Shown: piece by piece, positions 7,306-16,752 of the stretch | Layout: every line of letters starts with the position of its first letter | Numbering within the stretch: position 1 is the first letter of the stretch | NCBI RefSeq assembly: GCF_900110995.1 | Contig: NZ_FOJF01000001.1 | Coordinates: 3,446,803 to 3,510,802 of the forward strand | From: Chitinophaga sp. YR573 | GTDB taxonomy: Bacteria > Bacteroidota > Bacteroidia > Chitinophagales > Chitinophagaceae | Direction: 5' to 3' | Length of the DNA: 64,000 nucleotides | Translations under genes and position numbers: made by a program | Notes under the pieces: generated by a model | The model's input: only the letters and a program-made list of their open reading frames with translations | What the model was told of the DNA's origin: nothing | Databases searched by the model: none

Positions 7306-8124
7306 ATGGGTCAGAAAACAAATCCTATTGGTAACAGGTTAGGTATCATCAAAGGATGGGACTCTAATTGGTATGGCAGCAAAAAGGATTATCCTGTCAA
7401 ACTGATCGAAGATAACAAGATCAGAACTTACCTGAGCGCCCGTATCAACAAAGGCGGTATCTCTCGTGTAGTAATTGAAAGAACATTAGGAAAGCTGATC
7501 ATCACCATCCATACATCTAAACCTGGTATCATCATAGGTAAAGGCGGTGGAGAGGTTGATCGTATCAAGGAAGAGCTGAAGAAGCTGACTAGCAAAGAAG
7601 ATGTTCAGATAAACATTCTTGAAATTCGTCGTCCGGAAATAGATGCTAACATCGTTGCTGAAACAATCGCTAAGCAAATCGAAAGCCGTATCAACTACAA
7701 ACGTGCTATAAAGATGGCAATCGCCACAGCTTTAAGAATGGGTGCAGAAGGTATCAAGGTTAAAGTTGGTGGTCGTTTGGGTGGTGCTGAAATCGCTCGT
7801 TCAGAAGAAATGAAGCAAGGTCGTGTACCTTTGCACACTTTCCGTATGGACATCGACTACGCTTCCCTCTTTGCCTTAACCGTTTACGGTAAAATAGGTA
7901 TCAAAGTATGGATCTGTAAAGGTGAAGTACTGGGCGAACGTGATCTGAACCCTAACGCAGTTGCCGGTAAAGATGGCGAAGGTCGTACAGGCGGTGGAAA
8001 CCGTGGTGGCGAAAGAGGTGGTGAACATCGTGGCGGTGGAGAAAGAAGAGATAACAACCGTGGTGGCGGAGAGAGAAGAGGTGGTGGAAATAGCGGTGGT
8101 GGTGACCGTGGTGGCCGTAGATAG
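7306..8124 (+). CDS. rpsC: 30S ribosomal protein S3 with Gly/Arg-rich C-terminal tail
   Basis: 30S protein at the mRNA entry site with helicase activity. The N-terminal domain begins [20 protein letters not shown]; the KH domain is visible as [16 protein letters not shown]; the C-terminal domain includes [12 protein letters not shown]. The family normally ends after about 210-230 residues. This protein has 272, the last 50 or so being [16 protein letters not shown]-type repeats with many RGG/GGGERR units. Such RGG tails bind RNA in other proteins. The tail is encoded in frame with ordinary codons and an intact stop. Confidence 0.96.
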   Translation: MGQKTNPIGNRLGIIKGWDSNWYGSKKDYPVKLIEDNKIRTYLSARINKGGISRVVIERTLGKLIITIHTSKPGIIIGKGGGEVDRIKEELKKLTSKEDVQINILEIRRPEIDANIVAETIAKQIESRINYKRAIKMAIATALRMGAEGIKVKVGGRLGGAEIARSEEMKQGRVPLHTFRMDIDYASLFALTVYGKIGIKVWICKGEVLGERDLNPNAVAGKDGEGRTGGGNRGGERGGEHRGGGERRDNNRGGGERRGGGNSGGGDRGGRR

Positions 8125-8165
8125 TCTTACTTAACAATTAACATTAACAATTAACTAATACCGAG

Positions 8166-8585
8166 ATGTTACAGCCAAAGAGAACGAAACACAGGAAGAT
8201 GCACAAAGGCCGCATCAAAGGTAATGCGAAGCGTGGTGCTGCGCTGTCCTTTGGTACTTTCGGCCTCAAAGCAATGGAACCTAAGTGGATCACTGACCGG
8301 CAGATTGAAGCTGCCAGGGTGGCTCTGACCAGGCATATGAAGCGTGAAGGTAACGTGTGGATACGTATTTTCCCTGATAAGTCTATTACCGCCAAACCAC
8401 TTGAAGTGAGGATGGGTAAAGGTAAAGGTGCTCCGGATCATTGGGCTGCCGTAGTAAAACCAGGCCGTATCTTATTCGAAGCGGATGGTGTGTCTATGCA
8501 GGTAGCTAAAGAAGCAATGGAACTGGCTGCACAAAAGCTGCCTATTAAAGTGAAATTTGTAGTACGTCGCGATTACGTTGCATAA
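8166..8585 (+). CDS. rplP: 50S ribosomal protein L16
   Basis: Late-assembly 50S protein at the base of the central protuberance that organises the A site. The 139 residues start [19 protein letters not shown] and contain [19 protein letters not shown] and the [12 protein letters not shown] block. The short spacer before it is a run of AACAATTAACAT-like repeats. Confidence 0.97.
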   Translation: MLQPKRTKHRKMHKGRIKGNAKRGAALSFGTFGLKAMEPKWITDRQIEAARVALTRHMKREGNVWIRIFPDKSITAKPLEVRMGKGKGAPDHWAAVVKPGRILFEADGVSMQVAKEAMELAAQKLPIKVKFVVRRDYVA

Positions 8586-8654
8586 TCCGGTAACGCAGGA
8601 ATGCAAAACGGAAGTGATAAACTATAAACGATAAACCAGAAATTAAATATTACA

Positions 8655-8855
8655 ATGGTAAAAGAAAAGCTGGATCTGAAAGGCCTGAGCGAACAGGACC
8701 TGAGAGCGAAAATCTCTGAGGAAGAGTTACGCCTGAAGAAAGTTACGTTCAGTCATGCAATTACGCCCATTGAGAATCCAATGAGCATCCGCTCACTCAG
8801 GCGTCAGATAGCACAGCTGAAAACTGAGCTGCGCAAAAGAGAACTGGGCTTTTAA
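8655..8855 (+). CDS. rpmC: 50S ribosomal protein L29
   Basis: Two-helix protein beside L23 at the tunnel exit. The 66 residues show the typical LSEQDLRAKISEEELRLKKV first helix and a second helix with the RSLRRQIAQLKTELRKRE signature. It lies between rplP and rpsQ as in nearly all bacteria. Confidence 0.95.
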   Translation: MVKEKLDLKGLSEQDLRAKISEEELRLKKVTFSHAITPIENPMSIRSLRRQIAQLKTELRKRELGF

Positions 8856-8936
8856 ATAAGCCTGAATACTATAAATATTCATTAATCCAATTCCGAAACA
8901 TACCGGAAGAGGCTTGAAGAGTAAACACTTTCAACA

Positions 8937-9194
8937 ATGATCGAAAGAAAATTACGAAAAATCAGAACTGGTGTTGTATCCAGCAACAAAATGGATAAAA
9001 CCATCACCGTTAACGTTGAGCGTAAGGTGAAACACCCTATGTATGGTAAGTTCGTTAAGAAAACTACCAAATTCATGGCGCACGACGATAAAAACGAGTG
9101 CAGTATCGGCGATACCGTTAAAATAATGGAAGTTCGCCCTCTGAGCAAAAACAAATGCTGGAGACTGGTTGAGGTTTTAGAAAAAGTAAAATAA
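8937..9194 (+). CDS. rpsQ: 30S ribosomal protein S17
   Basis: Primary 16S rRNA-binding protein with an OB fold. The 85 residues begin [22 protein letters not shown] and contain the family motifs [18 protein letters not shown] and [15 protein letters not shown]. Ordinary length and position. Confidence 0.96.
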   Translation: MIERKLRKIRTGVVSSNKMDKTITVNVERKVKHPMYGKFVKKTTKFMAHDDKNECSIGDTVKIMEVRPLSKNKCWRLVEVLEKVK

Positions 9195-9267
9195 TCTATT
9201 TGTTTCAAGCTACACTCGGCATCCCCGGGTATAGCCGCTGATTAAACAACTAACAAATTCTTTAGGA

Positions 9268-9636
9268 ATGATACAACAAGAATCAAGGCTGAATGTAGCT
9301 GATAACAGCGGTGCCAAAGAGGTGCTGTGTATTAGGGTATTAGGCAACTCCGGCCAGGACTATGCAAAAGTGGGCGATAGGATCGTAGTAACAGTGAAAG
9401 ATGCAATCCCAGGCGGTGGCGTTAAGAAAGGTATGGTTACCAAAGCTGTTATCGTAAGAACTAAAAACAAGCTGCGCCGTAAAGACGGATCCTATATCCG
9501 CTTCGATGATAACGCCGTTGTATTGCTGAACAACTCTGACGAGCCACGCGGTACCCGTATCTTCGGACCAGTTGCCCGTGAGCTGCGCGATAAGGGATAC
9601 ATGAAGATTATCTCTCTGGCTCCCGAGGTGCTGTAA
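9268..9636 (+). CDS. rplN: 50S ribosomal protein L14
   Basis: 50S protein at the subunit interface (bridge B8) and the binding site of the silencing factor RsfS. The 122 residues begin [18 protein letters not shown] and contain [18 protein letters not shown] and a C-terminal [20 protein letters not shown]. Ordinary in all respects. Confidence 0.97.
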   Translation: MIQQESRLNVADNSGAKEVLCIRVLGNSGQDYAKVGDRIVVTVKDAIPGGGVKKGMVTKAVIVRTKNKLRRKDGSYIRFDDNAVVLLNNSDEPRGTRIFGPVARELRDKGYMKIISLAPEVL

Positions 9637-9725
9637 TCAAAGACACTACAGAAAGGCAAAAAGTAAAAAGTAAAGGGCTCGAAACGGCAGAATATTTTAC
9701 TTTTTAATTTTTGCTTTTTTCTTTT

Positions 9726-9733
9726 TATCTTTG
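9726..9733 (+). promoter_or_regulatory. Internal -7 promoter element before rplX
   Basis: TATCTTTG matches the Bacteroidetes -7 consensus TAnnTTTG exactly. It lies in a T-rich 138-bp gap between rplN and rplX, 75 bases before the rplX start. The -33 element is not clear because the region is nearly all T. The same box (TATCTTTG) precedes infA. Probably a second promoter for the spc half of the operon. Confidence 0.5.
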
Positions 9734-9807
9734 CAGCCCGTTTCAAAAACGACAATATTAATCAAGCGAAACCAGTGTTTCGCTTGGCGTTTATAAATAA
9801 ACAAATA

Positions 9808-10146
9808 ATGAAAACGAGATTCAAGCCTAAGTTCAACATTAAGAAAGGCGACACGGTAGTGGTGATTGCCGGTGATGACAAGGACAGAACCAAGCCCCGT
9901 CAGGTGCTTGAAGTAATTCCTGACAAGGCACGCATACTGGTTGAAGGTGTTAACATCATCACCAAGCATACCAAACCAACCGCTCAGAATACCAAAGGTG
10001 GTATTGTTAAGCAGGAAGCTCCTATCGCTATCTCTAACGTAATGTTATGGGATGCTAAAGCAGGTAAGGCTACTAGGGTTAACAGACAGCGTGATAACGG
10101 TAAATTAGTTCGTATAGCTAAAAAATCAGGGGAGGTAATTAAATAA
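9808..10146 (+). CDS. rplX: 50S ribosomal protein L24
   Basis: Assembly-initiator 50S protein with a KOW motif, seen as [17 protein letters not shown]. The start at 9808 ([15 protein letters not shown]) is preferred over an upstream ATG at 9775, because the extra 11 residues are not family-like and come close to the presumed transcription start. That gives 112 residues. The last base of its TAA is the first base of the rplE ATG, a classic coupling overlap. Confidence 0.95.
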   Translation: MKTRFKPKFNIKKGDTVVVIAGDDKDRTKPRQVLEVIPDKARILVEGVNIITKHTKPTAQNTKGGIVKQEAPIAISNVMLWDAKAGKATRVNRQRDNGKLVRIAKKSGEVIK

Positions 10147-10727
10147 TGGCAAACACTAAATATACACCCAGACTACAAACAAAATACCACGACGAAGTGG
10201 TTGGAACTCTGCACAAGAAGTTCAACTATAAATCTGTTATGCAGGTTCCTCGCCTGGTGAAGATCTGTCTGAACCAGGGTATCAATGGTGCTGTAGGTGA
10301 TAAGAAACTGGTAGATATCGCTGTAGACGAAATGACCCGCGTATCTGGTCAGAAAGCTATCGCTACAATGTCTAAGAAAGATATCTCTAACTTCAAGTTG
10401 AGAAAAAACATGCCTATCGGCGCACGCGTTACCTTACGCAGCACCAATATGTATGACTTCCTGGATCGCCTGATCGCAGTTTCCCTGCCTCGTGTACGTG
10501 ACTTCAAAGGTGTAAATGAGAAAGCTTTCGATGGCCGCGGTAACTATACCCTGGGTATCACCGAGCAGATCATTTTCCCTGAAATCGATATCGATAAAGT
10601 AACTAAGATTTCCGGTATGGATATCACCTTCGTTACTACGGCTAAAACCAACGAAGAAGCTTACGAGCTCCTGAAAGAACTGGGTATGCCGTTCAAGAAC
10701 ATGAAGAAAGATACTCAGGAAAACTAA
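10146..10727 (+). CDS. rplE: 50S ribosomal protein L5
   Basis: Binds 5S rRNA and contacts P-site tRNA and S13 in the central protuberance. The 193 residues include the [16 protein letters not shown] region and [21 protein letters not shown]. The C-terminus is slightly longer than in E. coli (179). Overlaps rplX by one base. Confidence 0.97.
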   Translation: MANTKYTPRLQTKYHDEVVGTLHKKFNYKSVMQVPRLVKICLNQGINGAVGDKKLVDIAVDEMTRVSGQKAIATMSKKDISNFKLRKNMPIGARVTLRSTNMYDFLDRLIAVSLPRVRDFKGVNEKAFDGRGNYTLGITEQIIFPEIDIDKVTKISGMDITFVTTAKTNEEAYELLKELGMPFKNMKKDTQEN

Positions 10728-10738
10728 TCATACTGATA

Positions 10739-10780
10739 TCAAATTCCAAACCTTTACAGGATTTGGAATTTGAACTTTTT
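10739..10780 (+). terminator. Terminator-like hairpin between rplE and rpsN
   Basis: TCAAATTCCAAA (10739-10750) pairs perfectly with TTTGGAATTTGA (10762-10773), 12 bp with an 11-base loop, followed by ACTTTTT. It sits inside an essential operon, so it more likely attenuates transcription or sets an mRNA 3' end than fully terminates. Confidence 0.55.
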
Positions 10781-10804
10781 ATAAACTGGAATTTTAAACT
10801 CATT

Positions 10805-11074
10805 ATGGCAAAAGAATCCGTAAAAGCTCGCCAAAGAAAGAGAGAAGCTATGGTTGCTAAGTTCGCAGAAAAACGTGCTACCCTCAAAGCTGAAGGTAAC
10901 TACGCAGCTCTGGACTTACTTCCTAAAAATGCATCTCCCGTTCGCCTGCACAACAGGTGTCAGCTGACCGGCCGTCCAAAAGGTTACATGCGTCACTTCG
11001 GTATGTGTCGTAACATTTTCCGCGACCTGGCACTGGCTGGTAAAATACCCGGCGTTAGAAAAGCTAGCTGGTAA
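10805..11074 (+). CDS. rpsN: 30S ribosomal protein S14, zinc-free type
   Basis: 30S head protein. The start at 10805 gives [20 protein letters not shown], the standard N-terminus; an in-frame TTG at 10763 lies within the hairpin region and is rejected. The 89 residues end [23 protein letters not shown]. There is no CxxC pair, so this is the C-minus, zinc-independent long form. Confidence 0.96.
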   Translation: MAKESVKARQRKREAMVAKFAEKRATLKAEGNYAALDLLPKNASPVRLHNRCQLTGRPKGYMRHFGMCRNIFRDLALAGKIPGVRKASW

Positions 11075-11183
11075 GCCGATCGCTCCCGGAATATCTCCGG
11101 CCGCATCGCAAATTTTGAATTGATTTTCCCATCTATTACTGATTGGATATCGCATTGTAAACAGTTTTTAAATTTTAAGAACA

Positions 11184-11582
11184 ATGGTTACTGATCCAAT
11201 AGCAGACTTCCTGACAAGAATCCGGAACGCGCAAATGGCCAACCACAGGATTGTAGAAATTCCTGCCTCCAAACTGAAGAAACGTATCACAGAAATTCTG
11301 TACGACAAAGGTTACATCCTGAAGTACAAATTCGAAGAAGATACTAAACAGGGGCTTATCAAAATAGCTCTGAAGTATGACCCGCAAACTAAAATACCTG
11401 CGATCACTGATCTGCAGCGTATCAGCCGTCCGGGCTTACGTCAATACTCCAAACCTGCCGACTTCAAACGTATCAAGAATGGTCTGGGTGTTGCAATCAT
11501 CTCTACTTCTAAAGGCGTAATGACCGATAAAGAAGCGAAAACACAGAACGTAGGTGGCGAAGTAGTTTGCTTCATCTATTAA
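11184..11582 (+). CDS. rpsH: 30S ribosomal protein S8
   Basis: 16S rRNA-binding protein of the platform and, in E. coli, the translational repressor of the spc operon. The 132 residues begin MVTDPIADFLTRIRNAQM and end NVGGEVVCFIY, both diagnostic. The 109-base spacer before it contains no clear S8 operator by eye. Confidence 0.97.
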   Translation: MVTDPIADFLTRIRNAQMANHRIVEIPASKLKKRITEILYDKGYILKYKFEEDTKQGLIKIALKYDPQTKIPAITDLQRISRPGLRQYSKPADFKRIKNGLGVAIISTSKGVMTDKEAKTQNVGGEVVCFIY

Positions 11583-11699
11583 TATATACGGATGAGTCTC
11601 TCATCCGACCAGCAAAATGGAACTCTGACAATTAAGCCTTCTATACGGAGCTGAACACGGAGAACCTGCTATTACAACATAACAGTAAAAACTGAAATT

Positions 11700-12257
11700 A
11701 TGTCTCGTATAGGTAAAAGTCCTATCAAATTGGTAAGTGGTGTTACAGTTTCTGTAGCGCCGGTTTCTAATGAACTGACTGTAAAAGGCCCTAAAGGTGA
11801 ACTGAAAAGAATCATCGACAGGGATATCAAAATAGAAGTAAAAGACGATGTACTTACTGTAGTTCGTCCTACTGATCAGATCCGTCACCGCGCATTGCAC
11901 GGTTTATACCGCGCTCTGGTTGCCAACATGGTAACAGGTGTTACAGATGGTTTCAAAAAACAACTCGAACTGGTGGGTGTTGGTTACAAAGCCACAAACG
12001 CTGGTCAGCTGTTAGACCTTTCCTTAGGTTACTCTCATAATATCATTATAGAGATCCCTAAAGAACTGAAAGTAGCTACCCTCACTGAAAAGGGTTCTAA
12101 CCCTAAAATCATGCTGGAAGGTATCGACAACCAACTGTTAGGTCAGGTTGCCGCTAAAATCCGTAGCCTGCGTAAACCAGAACCATACAAAGGTAAGGGT
12201 GTACGTTACAGTGATGAAGTGGTACGTAAGAAAGCAGGTAAGTCTGCAGGTAAATAA
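11700..12257 (+). CDS. rplF: 50S ribosomal protein L6
   Basis: 50S stalk-base protein near the sarcin-ricin loop, made of two related domains. The 185 residues begin MSRIGKSPIKLVSGVTVSV and end with PEPYKGKGVRYSDEVVRKK, which contacts 23S rRNA. Ordinary. Confidence 0.97.
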   Translation: MSRIGKSPIKLVSGVTVSVAPVSNELTVKGPKGELKRIIDRDIKIEVKDDVLTVVRPTDQIRHRALHGLYRALVANMVTGVTDGFKKQLELVGVGYKATNAGQLLDLSLGYSHNIIIEIPKELKVATLTEKGSNPKIMLEGIDNQLLGQVAAKIRSLRKPEPYKGKGVRYSDEVVRKKAGKSAGK

Positions 12258-12342
12258 TTTTAATTAGCTAACTGGTAGTAATATCAGTTAGCTAATTCAA
12301 CACCGTTCCGGCAGTATCGGAATGATAAAAATAAACAGAGAA

Positions 12343-12696
12343 ATGAGCACACAAATTAACAGGAGACAGAAGATCCGCTATCGCATCCGCAAGAAAATCG
12401 GCGGTAGTGCACAAAAGCCAAGATTATCTGTATTTCGCAGCAATAGCGATATTTACGTGCAATTGATAGATGATACCAATGGCGTAACACTGGCTTCCGC
12501 ATCTTCACGTGAAAAAGATATCGTAGCGCAGAAAGTTCCAAAAATAGAGAAATCTAAATTGGTAGGTGCTGCATTAGCAACTAAAGCAAAAGCGCTGGGT
12601 ATCACTACATGTACTTTTGACCGCGGTGGTTATCTGTACCATGGACGTGTAAAGAGTGTAGCAGATGGAGCCAGAGAAGGTGGTCTTCAATTCTAA
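12343..12696 (+). CDS. rplR: 50S ribosomal protein L18
   Basis: Binds 5S rRNA with L5. The start at 12343 ([21 protein letters not shown]) gives 117 residues, the family length. An ATG seven codons upstream (12322) is possible but adds nothing conserved. Motifs [18 protein letters not shown] and [20 protein letters not shown] are diagnostic. Confidence 0.95.
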   Translation: MSTQINRRQKIRYRIRKKIGGSAQKPRLSVFRSNSDIYVQLIDDTNGVTLASASSREKDIVAQKVPKIEKSKLVGAALATKAKALGITTCTFDRGGYLYHGRVKSVADGAREGGLQF

Positions 12697-12733
12697 ATCG
12701 AAATTGATTAAATCGTAATTCGCAAATAATAAA

Positions 12734-13252
12734 ATGGCAAAGAATACATTTAATAAAGTAAAAGCCGGTGACCTGGAGCTGAAAGAGAAGGTAGTGGCTA
12801 TCAACCGTGTTACTAAAACAACCAAAGGTGGACGTACTTTCAGTTTTTCTGCCCTGGTAGTTGTTGGTAACGAACACGGTGTAGTAGGTCACGGTCTTGG
12901 TAAAGCTAAGGAAGTGCAGGAAGCTATCACTAAAGGTATCGATGATGCTAAGAAAAATCTCATCAAAGTACCTGTAATGCATGGCACTATTCCTCACGAC
13001 CAGTTAGCTAAAGAAGGTGCTGCTAAAGTACTGATAAAACCAGCTGCTCATGGTACCGGTGTAATCGCCGGAGGTTCAATGCGTGCTGTACTGGAAAGTG
13101 CAGGTATCACTGACGTATTGGCTAAATCTCTTGGTTCTGCTAACCCGCACAACGTGGTTAAAGCTACTTTCAAAGCTTTAGGCCTGCTGCGCGAACCTTT
13201 ACAGGTAGCAAGAACAAGAAGTGTGTCTCTGAAGAAAGTATTTAACGGTTAA
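12734..13252 (+). CDS. rpsE: 30S ribosomal protein S5
   Basis: 30S protein at the mRNA entry channel, important for accuracy. The double-stranded-RNA-binding half is seen as [19 protein letters not shown], the S5 C-terminal half as [19 protein letters not shown] with [13 protein letters not shown]. It has 172 residues. Confidence 0.97.
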   Translation: MAKNTFNKVKAGDLELKEKVVAINRVTKTTKGGRTFSFSALVVVGNEHGVVGHGLGKAKEVQEAITKGIDDAKKNLIKVPVMHGTIPHDQLAKEGAAKVLIKPAAHGTGVIAGGSMRAVLESAGITDVLAKSLGSANPHNVVKATFKALGLLREPLQVARTRSVSLKKVFNG

Positions 13253-13282
13253 TAACGCGCGCTAAGCGAAATTTATATAACA

Positions 13283-13468
13283 ATGGCAAAGATCAAAATC
13301 ACTCAGGTAAAAAGTGGTATAGACCGTTCAGAACGTCAGAAGCTTACGCTGAAAGCGCTGGGCCTGAAAAAAATGAACGCCACTGTAGAAGTGGAAGCTA
13401 CTCCCCAGATTCTGGGTATGGTACGCAAAGTAGATCATCTGGTAAAAGTTGACGGAGCCAAGGCGTAA
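13283..13468 (+). CDS. rpmD: 50S ribosomal protein L30
   Basis: Small 50S protein on the solvent face. The 61 residues begin MAKIKITQVKSGIDRSERQK and contain LKALGLKKMNATVEVEATPQ, matching the bacterial L30 fold with a KALGL signature. It lies between rpsE and rplO as usual. Confidence 0.95.
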   Translation: MAKIKITQVKSGIDRSERQKLTLKALGLKKMNATVEVEATPQILGMVRKVDHLVKVDGAKA

Positions 13469-13575
13469 TATCTTTTATTACCCGGGAAATAATCATACTT
13501 TTATACCGAAGATTTAAGAAGAACATTTATATTTAAGCGAGCGGGTAATTTCCGCGTAAGTAAAAAGAATTAATT

Positions 13576-14022
13576 ATGAATCTGCATACGTTACAGCCTG
13601 CACAAGGTTCCGTACATAAAGAAAAACGCCTCGGTCGTGGTGAAGCATCCGGTAAGGGTGGTACTGCTACAAAAGGTAATAAAGGTGGACAATCACGCGC
13701 TGGTTACAGCAGCAAAAGAGGTCACGAAGGTGGACAGATGCCAATTCAGCGTCGTATGCCTAAACGTGGTTTCAAAAGCCTGAACCGTGTTGAATACCAG
13801 GTATTTAACATCGGTGAGCTTGATCACTTAGTGGAGAAATTCAGCCTGACTGACTTCTCTGTGGAAAATCTTTACATGAACGGTCTTATCAATAAGACTG
13901 CTAAAGTAAAAATCTTAGGCCACGGAGAACTGAAAGCCAAAGTAACCGCGAAAGTAAATGCCATCAGCGAAAAAGCTAAGCAATTAATCGAATCTGCGGG
14001 TGGAACTGTAGAGTTGGTATAA
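13576..14022 (+). CDS. rplO: 50S ribosomal protein L15
   Basis: Late-assembly 50S protein. The 148 residues open MNLHTLQPAQGSVHKEKRLG, followed by GRGEASGKGGTATKGNKGGQ and the basic RRMPKRGFKSLNRVEYQ stretch, then an L18e-like C-terminal domain. The stop lies 73 bases before secY. Confidence 0.97.
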   Translation: MNLHTLQPAQGSVHKEKRLGRGEASGKGGTATKGNKGGQSRAGYSSKRGHEGGQMPIQRRMPKRGFKSLNRVEYQVFNIGELDHLVEKFSLTDFSVENLYMNGLINKTAKVKILGHGELKAKVTAKVNAISEKAKQLIESAGGTVELV

Positions 14023-14095
14023 GATTTCACGACTGAGGAGACGCCTACGAAGTAGTGCGTCTTTTCATATTTTAGATATTAAATATTCTCTTCCT

Positions 14096-15436
14096 GTGAA
14101 GAAATTTATCGAAACGATTAAGAATATCTGGAGCATCGAGGATTTGCGTAGCAGAATCCTCACTACTTTGCTCCTTGTCCTAATTTATCGTGTAGGATCC
14201 TATATCGTGTTACCCGGTATCGATGCCAACCTATTGCACCAGTTCTCTGAAAAATCTAACCAGGGTATTCTCGGACTGTTCAACATGTTTGCCGGTGGTT
14301 CGTTTTCCAGAGCTTCTATCTTCGCGCTGGGAATCATGCCTTTCATTTCTGCGTCTATCGCAATACAGCTGCTGACTATAGCAGTACCGTATTTCCAGAA
14401 ACTGCAGAAAGAAGGTGAGAGCGGCCGGAAAAAAATCAACCAGTTTACCCGTATACTCACCGTAGTGGTTACAGGTTTCCAGGCCAGCGCTTACGTAGCG
14501 TTCCTGAAAAACCAGTCCAGCGGTGCTATCATAGCTGAATACGGTACCTTCTTCTTCTGGTTAACTACCACCATCGTCCTTACAGCAGGTACCCTGTTCG
14601 TAATGTGGCTGGGTGAAAAAATCACAGATAAAGGTATTGGTAACGGTACATCTATCATCATCATGGTCGGAATCCTGGCTCGTCTCCCGCAGGCGCTTAT
14701 TCAGGAGTTCACTTCCAGAACTACAGAAGCCGGTGGCGGTCTGTTGGTGTTCCTGATAGAACTGGCTGTTTTCATATTCATCACTATAGGACTGATCCTG
14801 CTGGTTCAGGGTACTCGTAAGATACCTGTGAACTATGCAAAACGTATAGTAGGAAACAAACAATTTGGTGGCGTTCGCCAGTTCATCCCTTTAAAGGTGA
14901 ATGCAGCGGGTGTTATGCCTATCATCTTTGCCCAGGCAATTATGTTTATTCCTGCAACTGCAATCGGATTCGCAACCTCCGACAGTGCTTCAGGTTTCAT
15001 TCGCATCTTCAGTGATCATACAAACGGTTGGTATAATGTAATCTACGCGGTACTCGTGATCGTGTTCACTTACTTCTATACTGCGTTGATCTTTAACCCA
15101 ACTCAGATGGCGGATGAAATGAAACGTAACAACGGTTTCGTACCAGGTGTTAAACCAGGTAAGGCAACTGCTGATTACATAGGTGCTGTAATGGACCGCA
15201 TCACTTTACCGGGAGCATTCTTCCTGGCAATGGTAGGTATCCTGCCTGGTGTGGCTGCTGCTGTACATATCAATAGCAACTTTGCTTCTTTCTTCGGTGG
15301 TACCTCCCTCCTGATCATGGTAGGTGTTATCCTCGATACATTGCAGCAAATTGAAAGCCAGCTCCTCATGCGTCACTACGATGGCCTGATGAGTACCGGC
15401 AGAATCAAGGGCAGAACAGCCCCTGCTAACGTCTAG
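14096..15436 (+). CDS. secY: Protein translocase subunit SecY
   Basis: Channel-forming subunit of the SecYEG translocon in the inner membrane. It has 446 residues with about ten hydrophobic segments. Visible hallmarks include the plug/TM2 region GLFNMFAGGSFSRASIFALGIMPFISAS, quoted here only to GGSFSRASIFALGIMPF, the first large cytoplasmic loop GESGRKKINQFTRIL, and RIKGRTAP near the C-terminus. The start codon is GTG (14096), giving MKKFIETIKNIWSIEDL, the expected N-terminus; no closer ATG fits. adk, often found next, is absent and map follows instead. Confidence 0.96.
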   Translation: MKKFIETIKNIWSIEDLRSRILTTLLLVLIYRVGSYIVLPGIDANLLHQFSEKSNQGILGLFNMFAGGSFSRASIFALGIMPFISASIAIQLLTIAVPYFQKLQKEGESGRKKINQFTRILTVVVTGFQASAYVAFLKNQSSGAIIAEYGTFFFWLTTTIVLTAGTLFVMWLGEKITDKGIGNGTSIIIMVGILARLPQALIQEFTSRTTEAGGGLLVFLIELAVFIFITIGLILLVQGTRKIPVNYAKRIVGNKQFGGVRQFIPLKVNAAGVMPIIFAQAIMFIPATAIGFATSDSASGFIRIFSDHTNGWYNVIYAVLVIVFTYFYTALIFNPTQMADEMKRNNGFVPGVKPGKATADYIGAVMDRITLPGAFFLAMVGILPGVAAAVHINSNFASFFGGTSLLIMVGVILDTLQQIESQLLMRHYDGLMSTGRIKGRTAPANV

Positions 15437-15459
15437 TTGATTTCGGCTACATTAAAATA

Positions 15460-15533
15460 AAGCCACAGAAGCATAAAGCCAACAGCAGGGAATAGCCTTT
15501 CTGCAGGATTTATGCTTTAGTGGCTTAACTTTT
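15460..15533 (+). terminator. Terminator-like hairpin between secY and map
   Basis: AAGCCAC and AAGCATAAA (15460-15477) pair with TTTATGCTT and GTGGCTT (15509-15526), followed by AACTTTTTAATA. The stem is interrupted by a 2-base bulge on each side. It suggests that much of the S10-spc transcript ends after secY, and that map is served by read-through or a promoter of its own. Confidence 0.55.
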
Positions 15534-15590
15534 TAATATATCCGCGGCAGATTACTCCGCATTTGAACTTTTCCAACCCGTTTTTAAACT

Positions 15591-16391
15591 ATGGTGCATT
15601 ACAAAACTAAGGATGAAATTGAGCTGATGCGTAAAAGCGCATTATTGGTTAGTGCTACATTAGAAGAAGTAGCCAGTAAATTAAAACCGGGAATGAGTAC
15701 GCTGGAAGTTGATGAAATAGCGGAAAAGTTCATCCTGGCAAACGGTGCTACCCCATCTTTCAAAAACTATAAAGGCTTCCCTAAAAGTATCTGTGCTTCC
15801 GTTAACTCGGAAGTAGTACACGGTATCCCTAATGCATACGTATTACAGGACGGAGATATCATCAGTGTAGATGTTGGGGTATTCCTCAACGGCTTCCATG
15901 GAGACAGTGCTTATACATTCGCTATTGGCAATGTAAAGCCTGAGATCCTGCAACTGATGAAGGAAACCAAGGCTGCCCTTTATAAAGGTATAGAGAAAGC
16001 TGTAGTAGGTAACCGCGTCGGCGATATCGGTAATGCCATTCAGGAGCATACAGAGAAGGAACGCGGCTACGGTGTGGTTCGCGAACTGGTAGGCCACGGC
16101 CTTGGCCGTAACCTGCATGAAGACCCCCAGGTGCCTAATTATGGCAAACGTGGTAGCGGTCCTATCATGAAGGAAGGATTGGTCATCGCTATAGAGCCTA
16201 TGGTGAACCTGGGTGGTAAAGATGTGGAGTACCTGGAAGATGGCTGGACTGTCATCACCCGCGATGAAAAACCATCTGTTCACTTCGAACACACAGTGGC
16301 TATCATGAAAGGTAAGGCAGACGTGCTTTCCTCTTTTGCAGGCATAGAAAAAGCGGAACAGAATAATCCAGCTTTAACTGCAAACTATTGA
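15591..16391 (+). CDS. map: Methionine aminopeptidase type I
   Basis: Removes the initiator methionine from nascent proteins using a two-metal site. The five ligands of the pita-bread fold can be seen in DIISVDVGVFLNGFHGDS (two Asp), GHGLGRNLHEDP (His), IAIEPMVN (Glu) and HFEHTVAI (Glu). At 266 residues without an N-terminal zinc extension it is the short bacterial form. Located between secY and infA. Confidence 0.97.
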   Translation: MVHYKTKDEIELMRKSALLVSATLEEVASKLKPGMSTLEVDEIAEKFILANGATPSFKNYKGFPKSICASVNSEVVHGIPNAYVLQDGDIISVDVGVFLNGFHGDSAYTFAIGNVKPEILQLMKETKAALYKGIEKAVVGNRVGDIGNAIQEHTEKERGYGVVRELVGHGLGRNLHEDPQVPNYGKRGSGPIMKEGLVIAIEPMVNLGGKDVEYLEDGWTVITRDEKPSVHFEHTVAIMKGKADVLSSFAGIEKAEQNNPALTANY

Positions 16392-16480
16392 TAATTAACA
16401 CTATGGCTGCAATAGCAATCCCAGCCGAGATTAATTATTCACGTTTATTTTATTAATTTTATTTTTTCTTAAGATTTTGC

Positions 16481-16488
16481 TATCTTTG
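16481..16488 (+). promoter_or_regulatory. -7 promoter element of the infA-rplQ segment
   Basis: TATCTTTG, an exact TAnnTTTG match, lies 17 bases before the infA ATG in an AT-rich gap of 114 bases. A -33 TTTG is not distinct; upstream sequence is mostly T and A. The likely start is 7-8 bases downstream, which gives infA a very short leader. Confidence 0.55.
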
Positions 16489-16505
16489 CAGTCCTAAAAA
16501 TTTTT

Positions 16506-16724
16506 ATGGCAAAACAGGCACTCATTAAACAGGATGGAATAATACTAGAAGCCTTGTCTAACGCTATGTTCCGGGTAAAACTGGAAAACGGACACGAGAT
16601 ATTGGCTACCATTTCTGGAAAAATGAGAATGCACTATATACGCATCCTGCCAGGCGATAAAGTGGGAGTGGAGATGAGTCCATACGATTTAAGCAGGGGA
16701 AGAATCATATTCAGATATAAATAA
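16506..16724 (+). CDS. infA: Translation initiation factor IF-1
   Basis: OB-fold factor that occupies the A site during initiation. The 72 residues show [20 protein letters not shown], the [21 protein letters not shown] core and the [15 protein letters not shown] ending, all invariant in IF-1. The first gene after an exact -7 box, it begins the alpha half of the superoperon. Confidence 0.97.
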   Translation: MAKQALIKQDGIILEALSNAMFRVKLENGHEILATISGKMRMHYIRILPGDKVGVEMSPYDLSRGRIIFRYK

Positions 16725-16752
16725 TAACAAACAGAATTATAACTTATAACTT

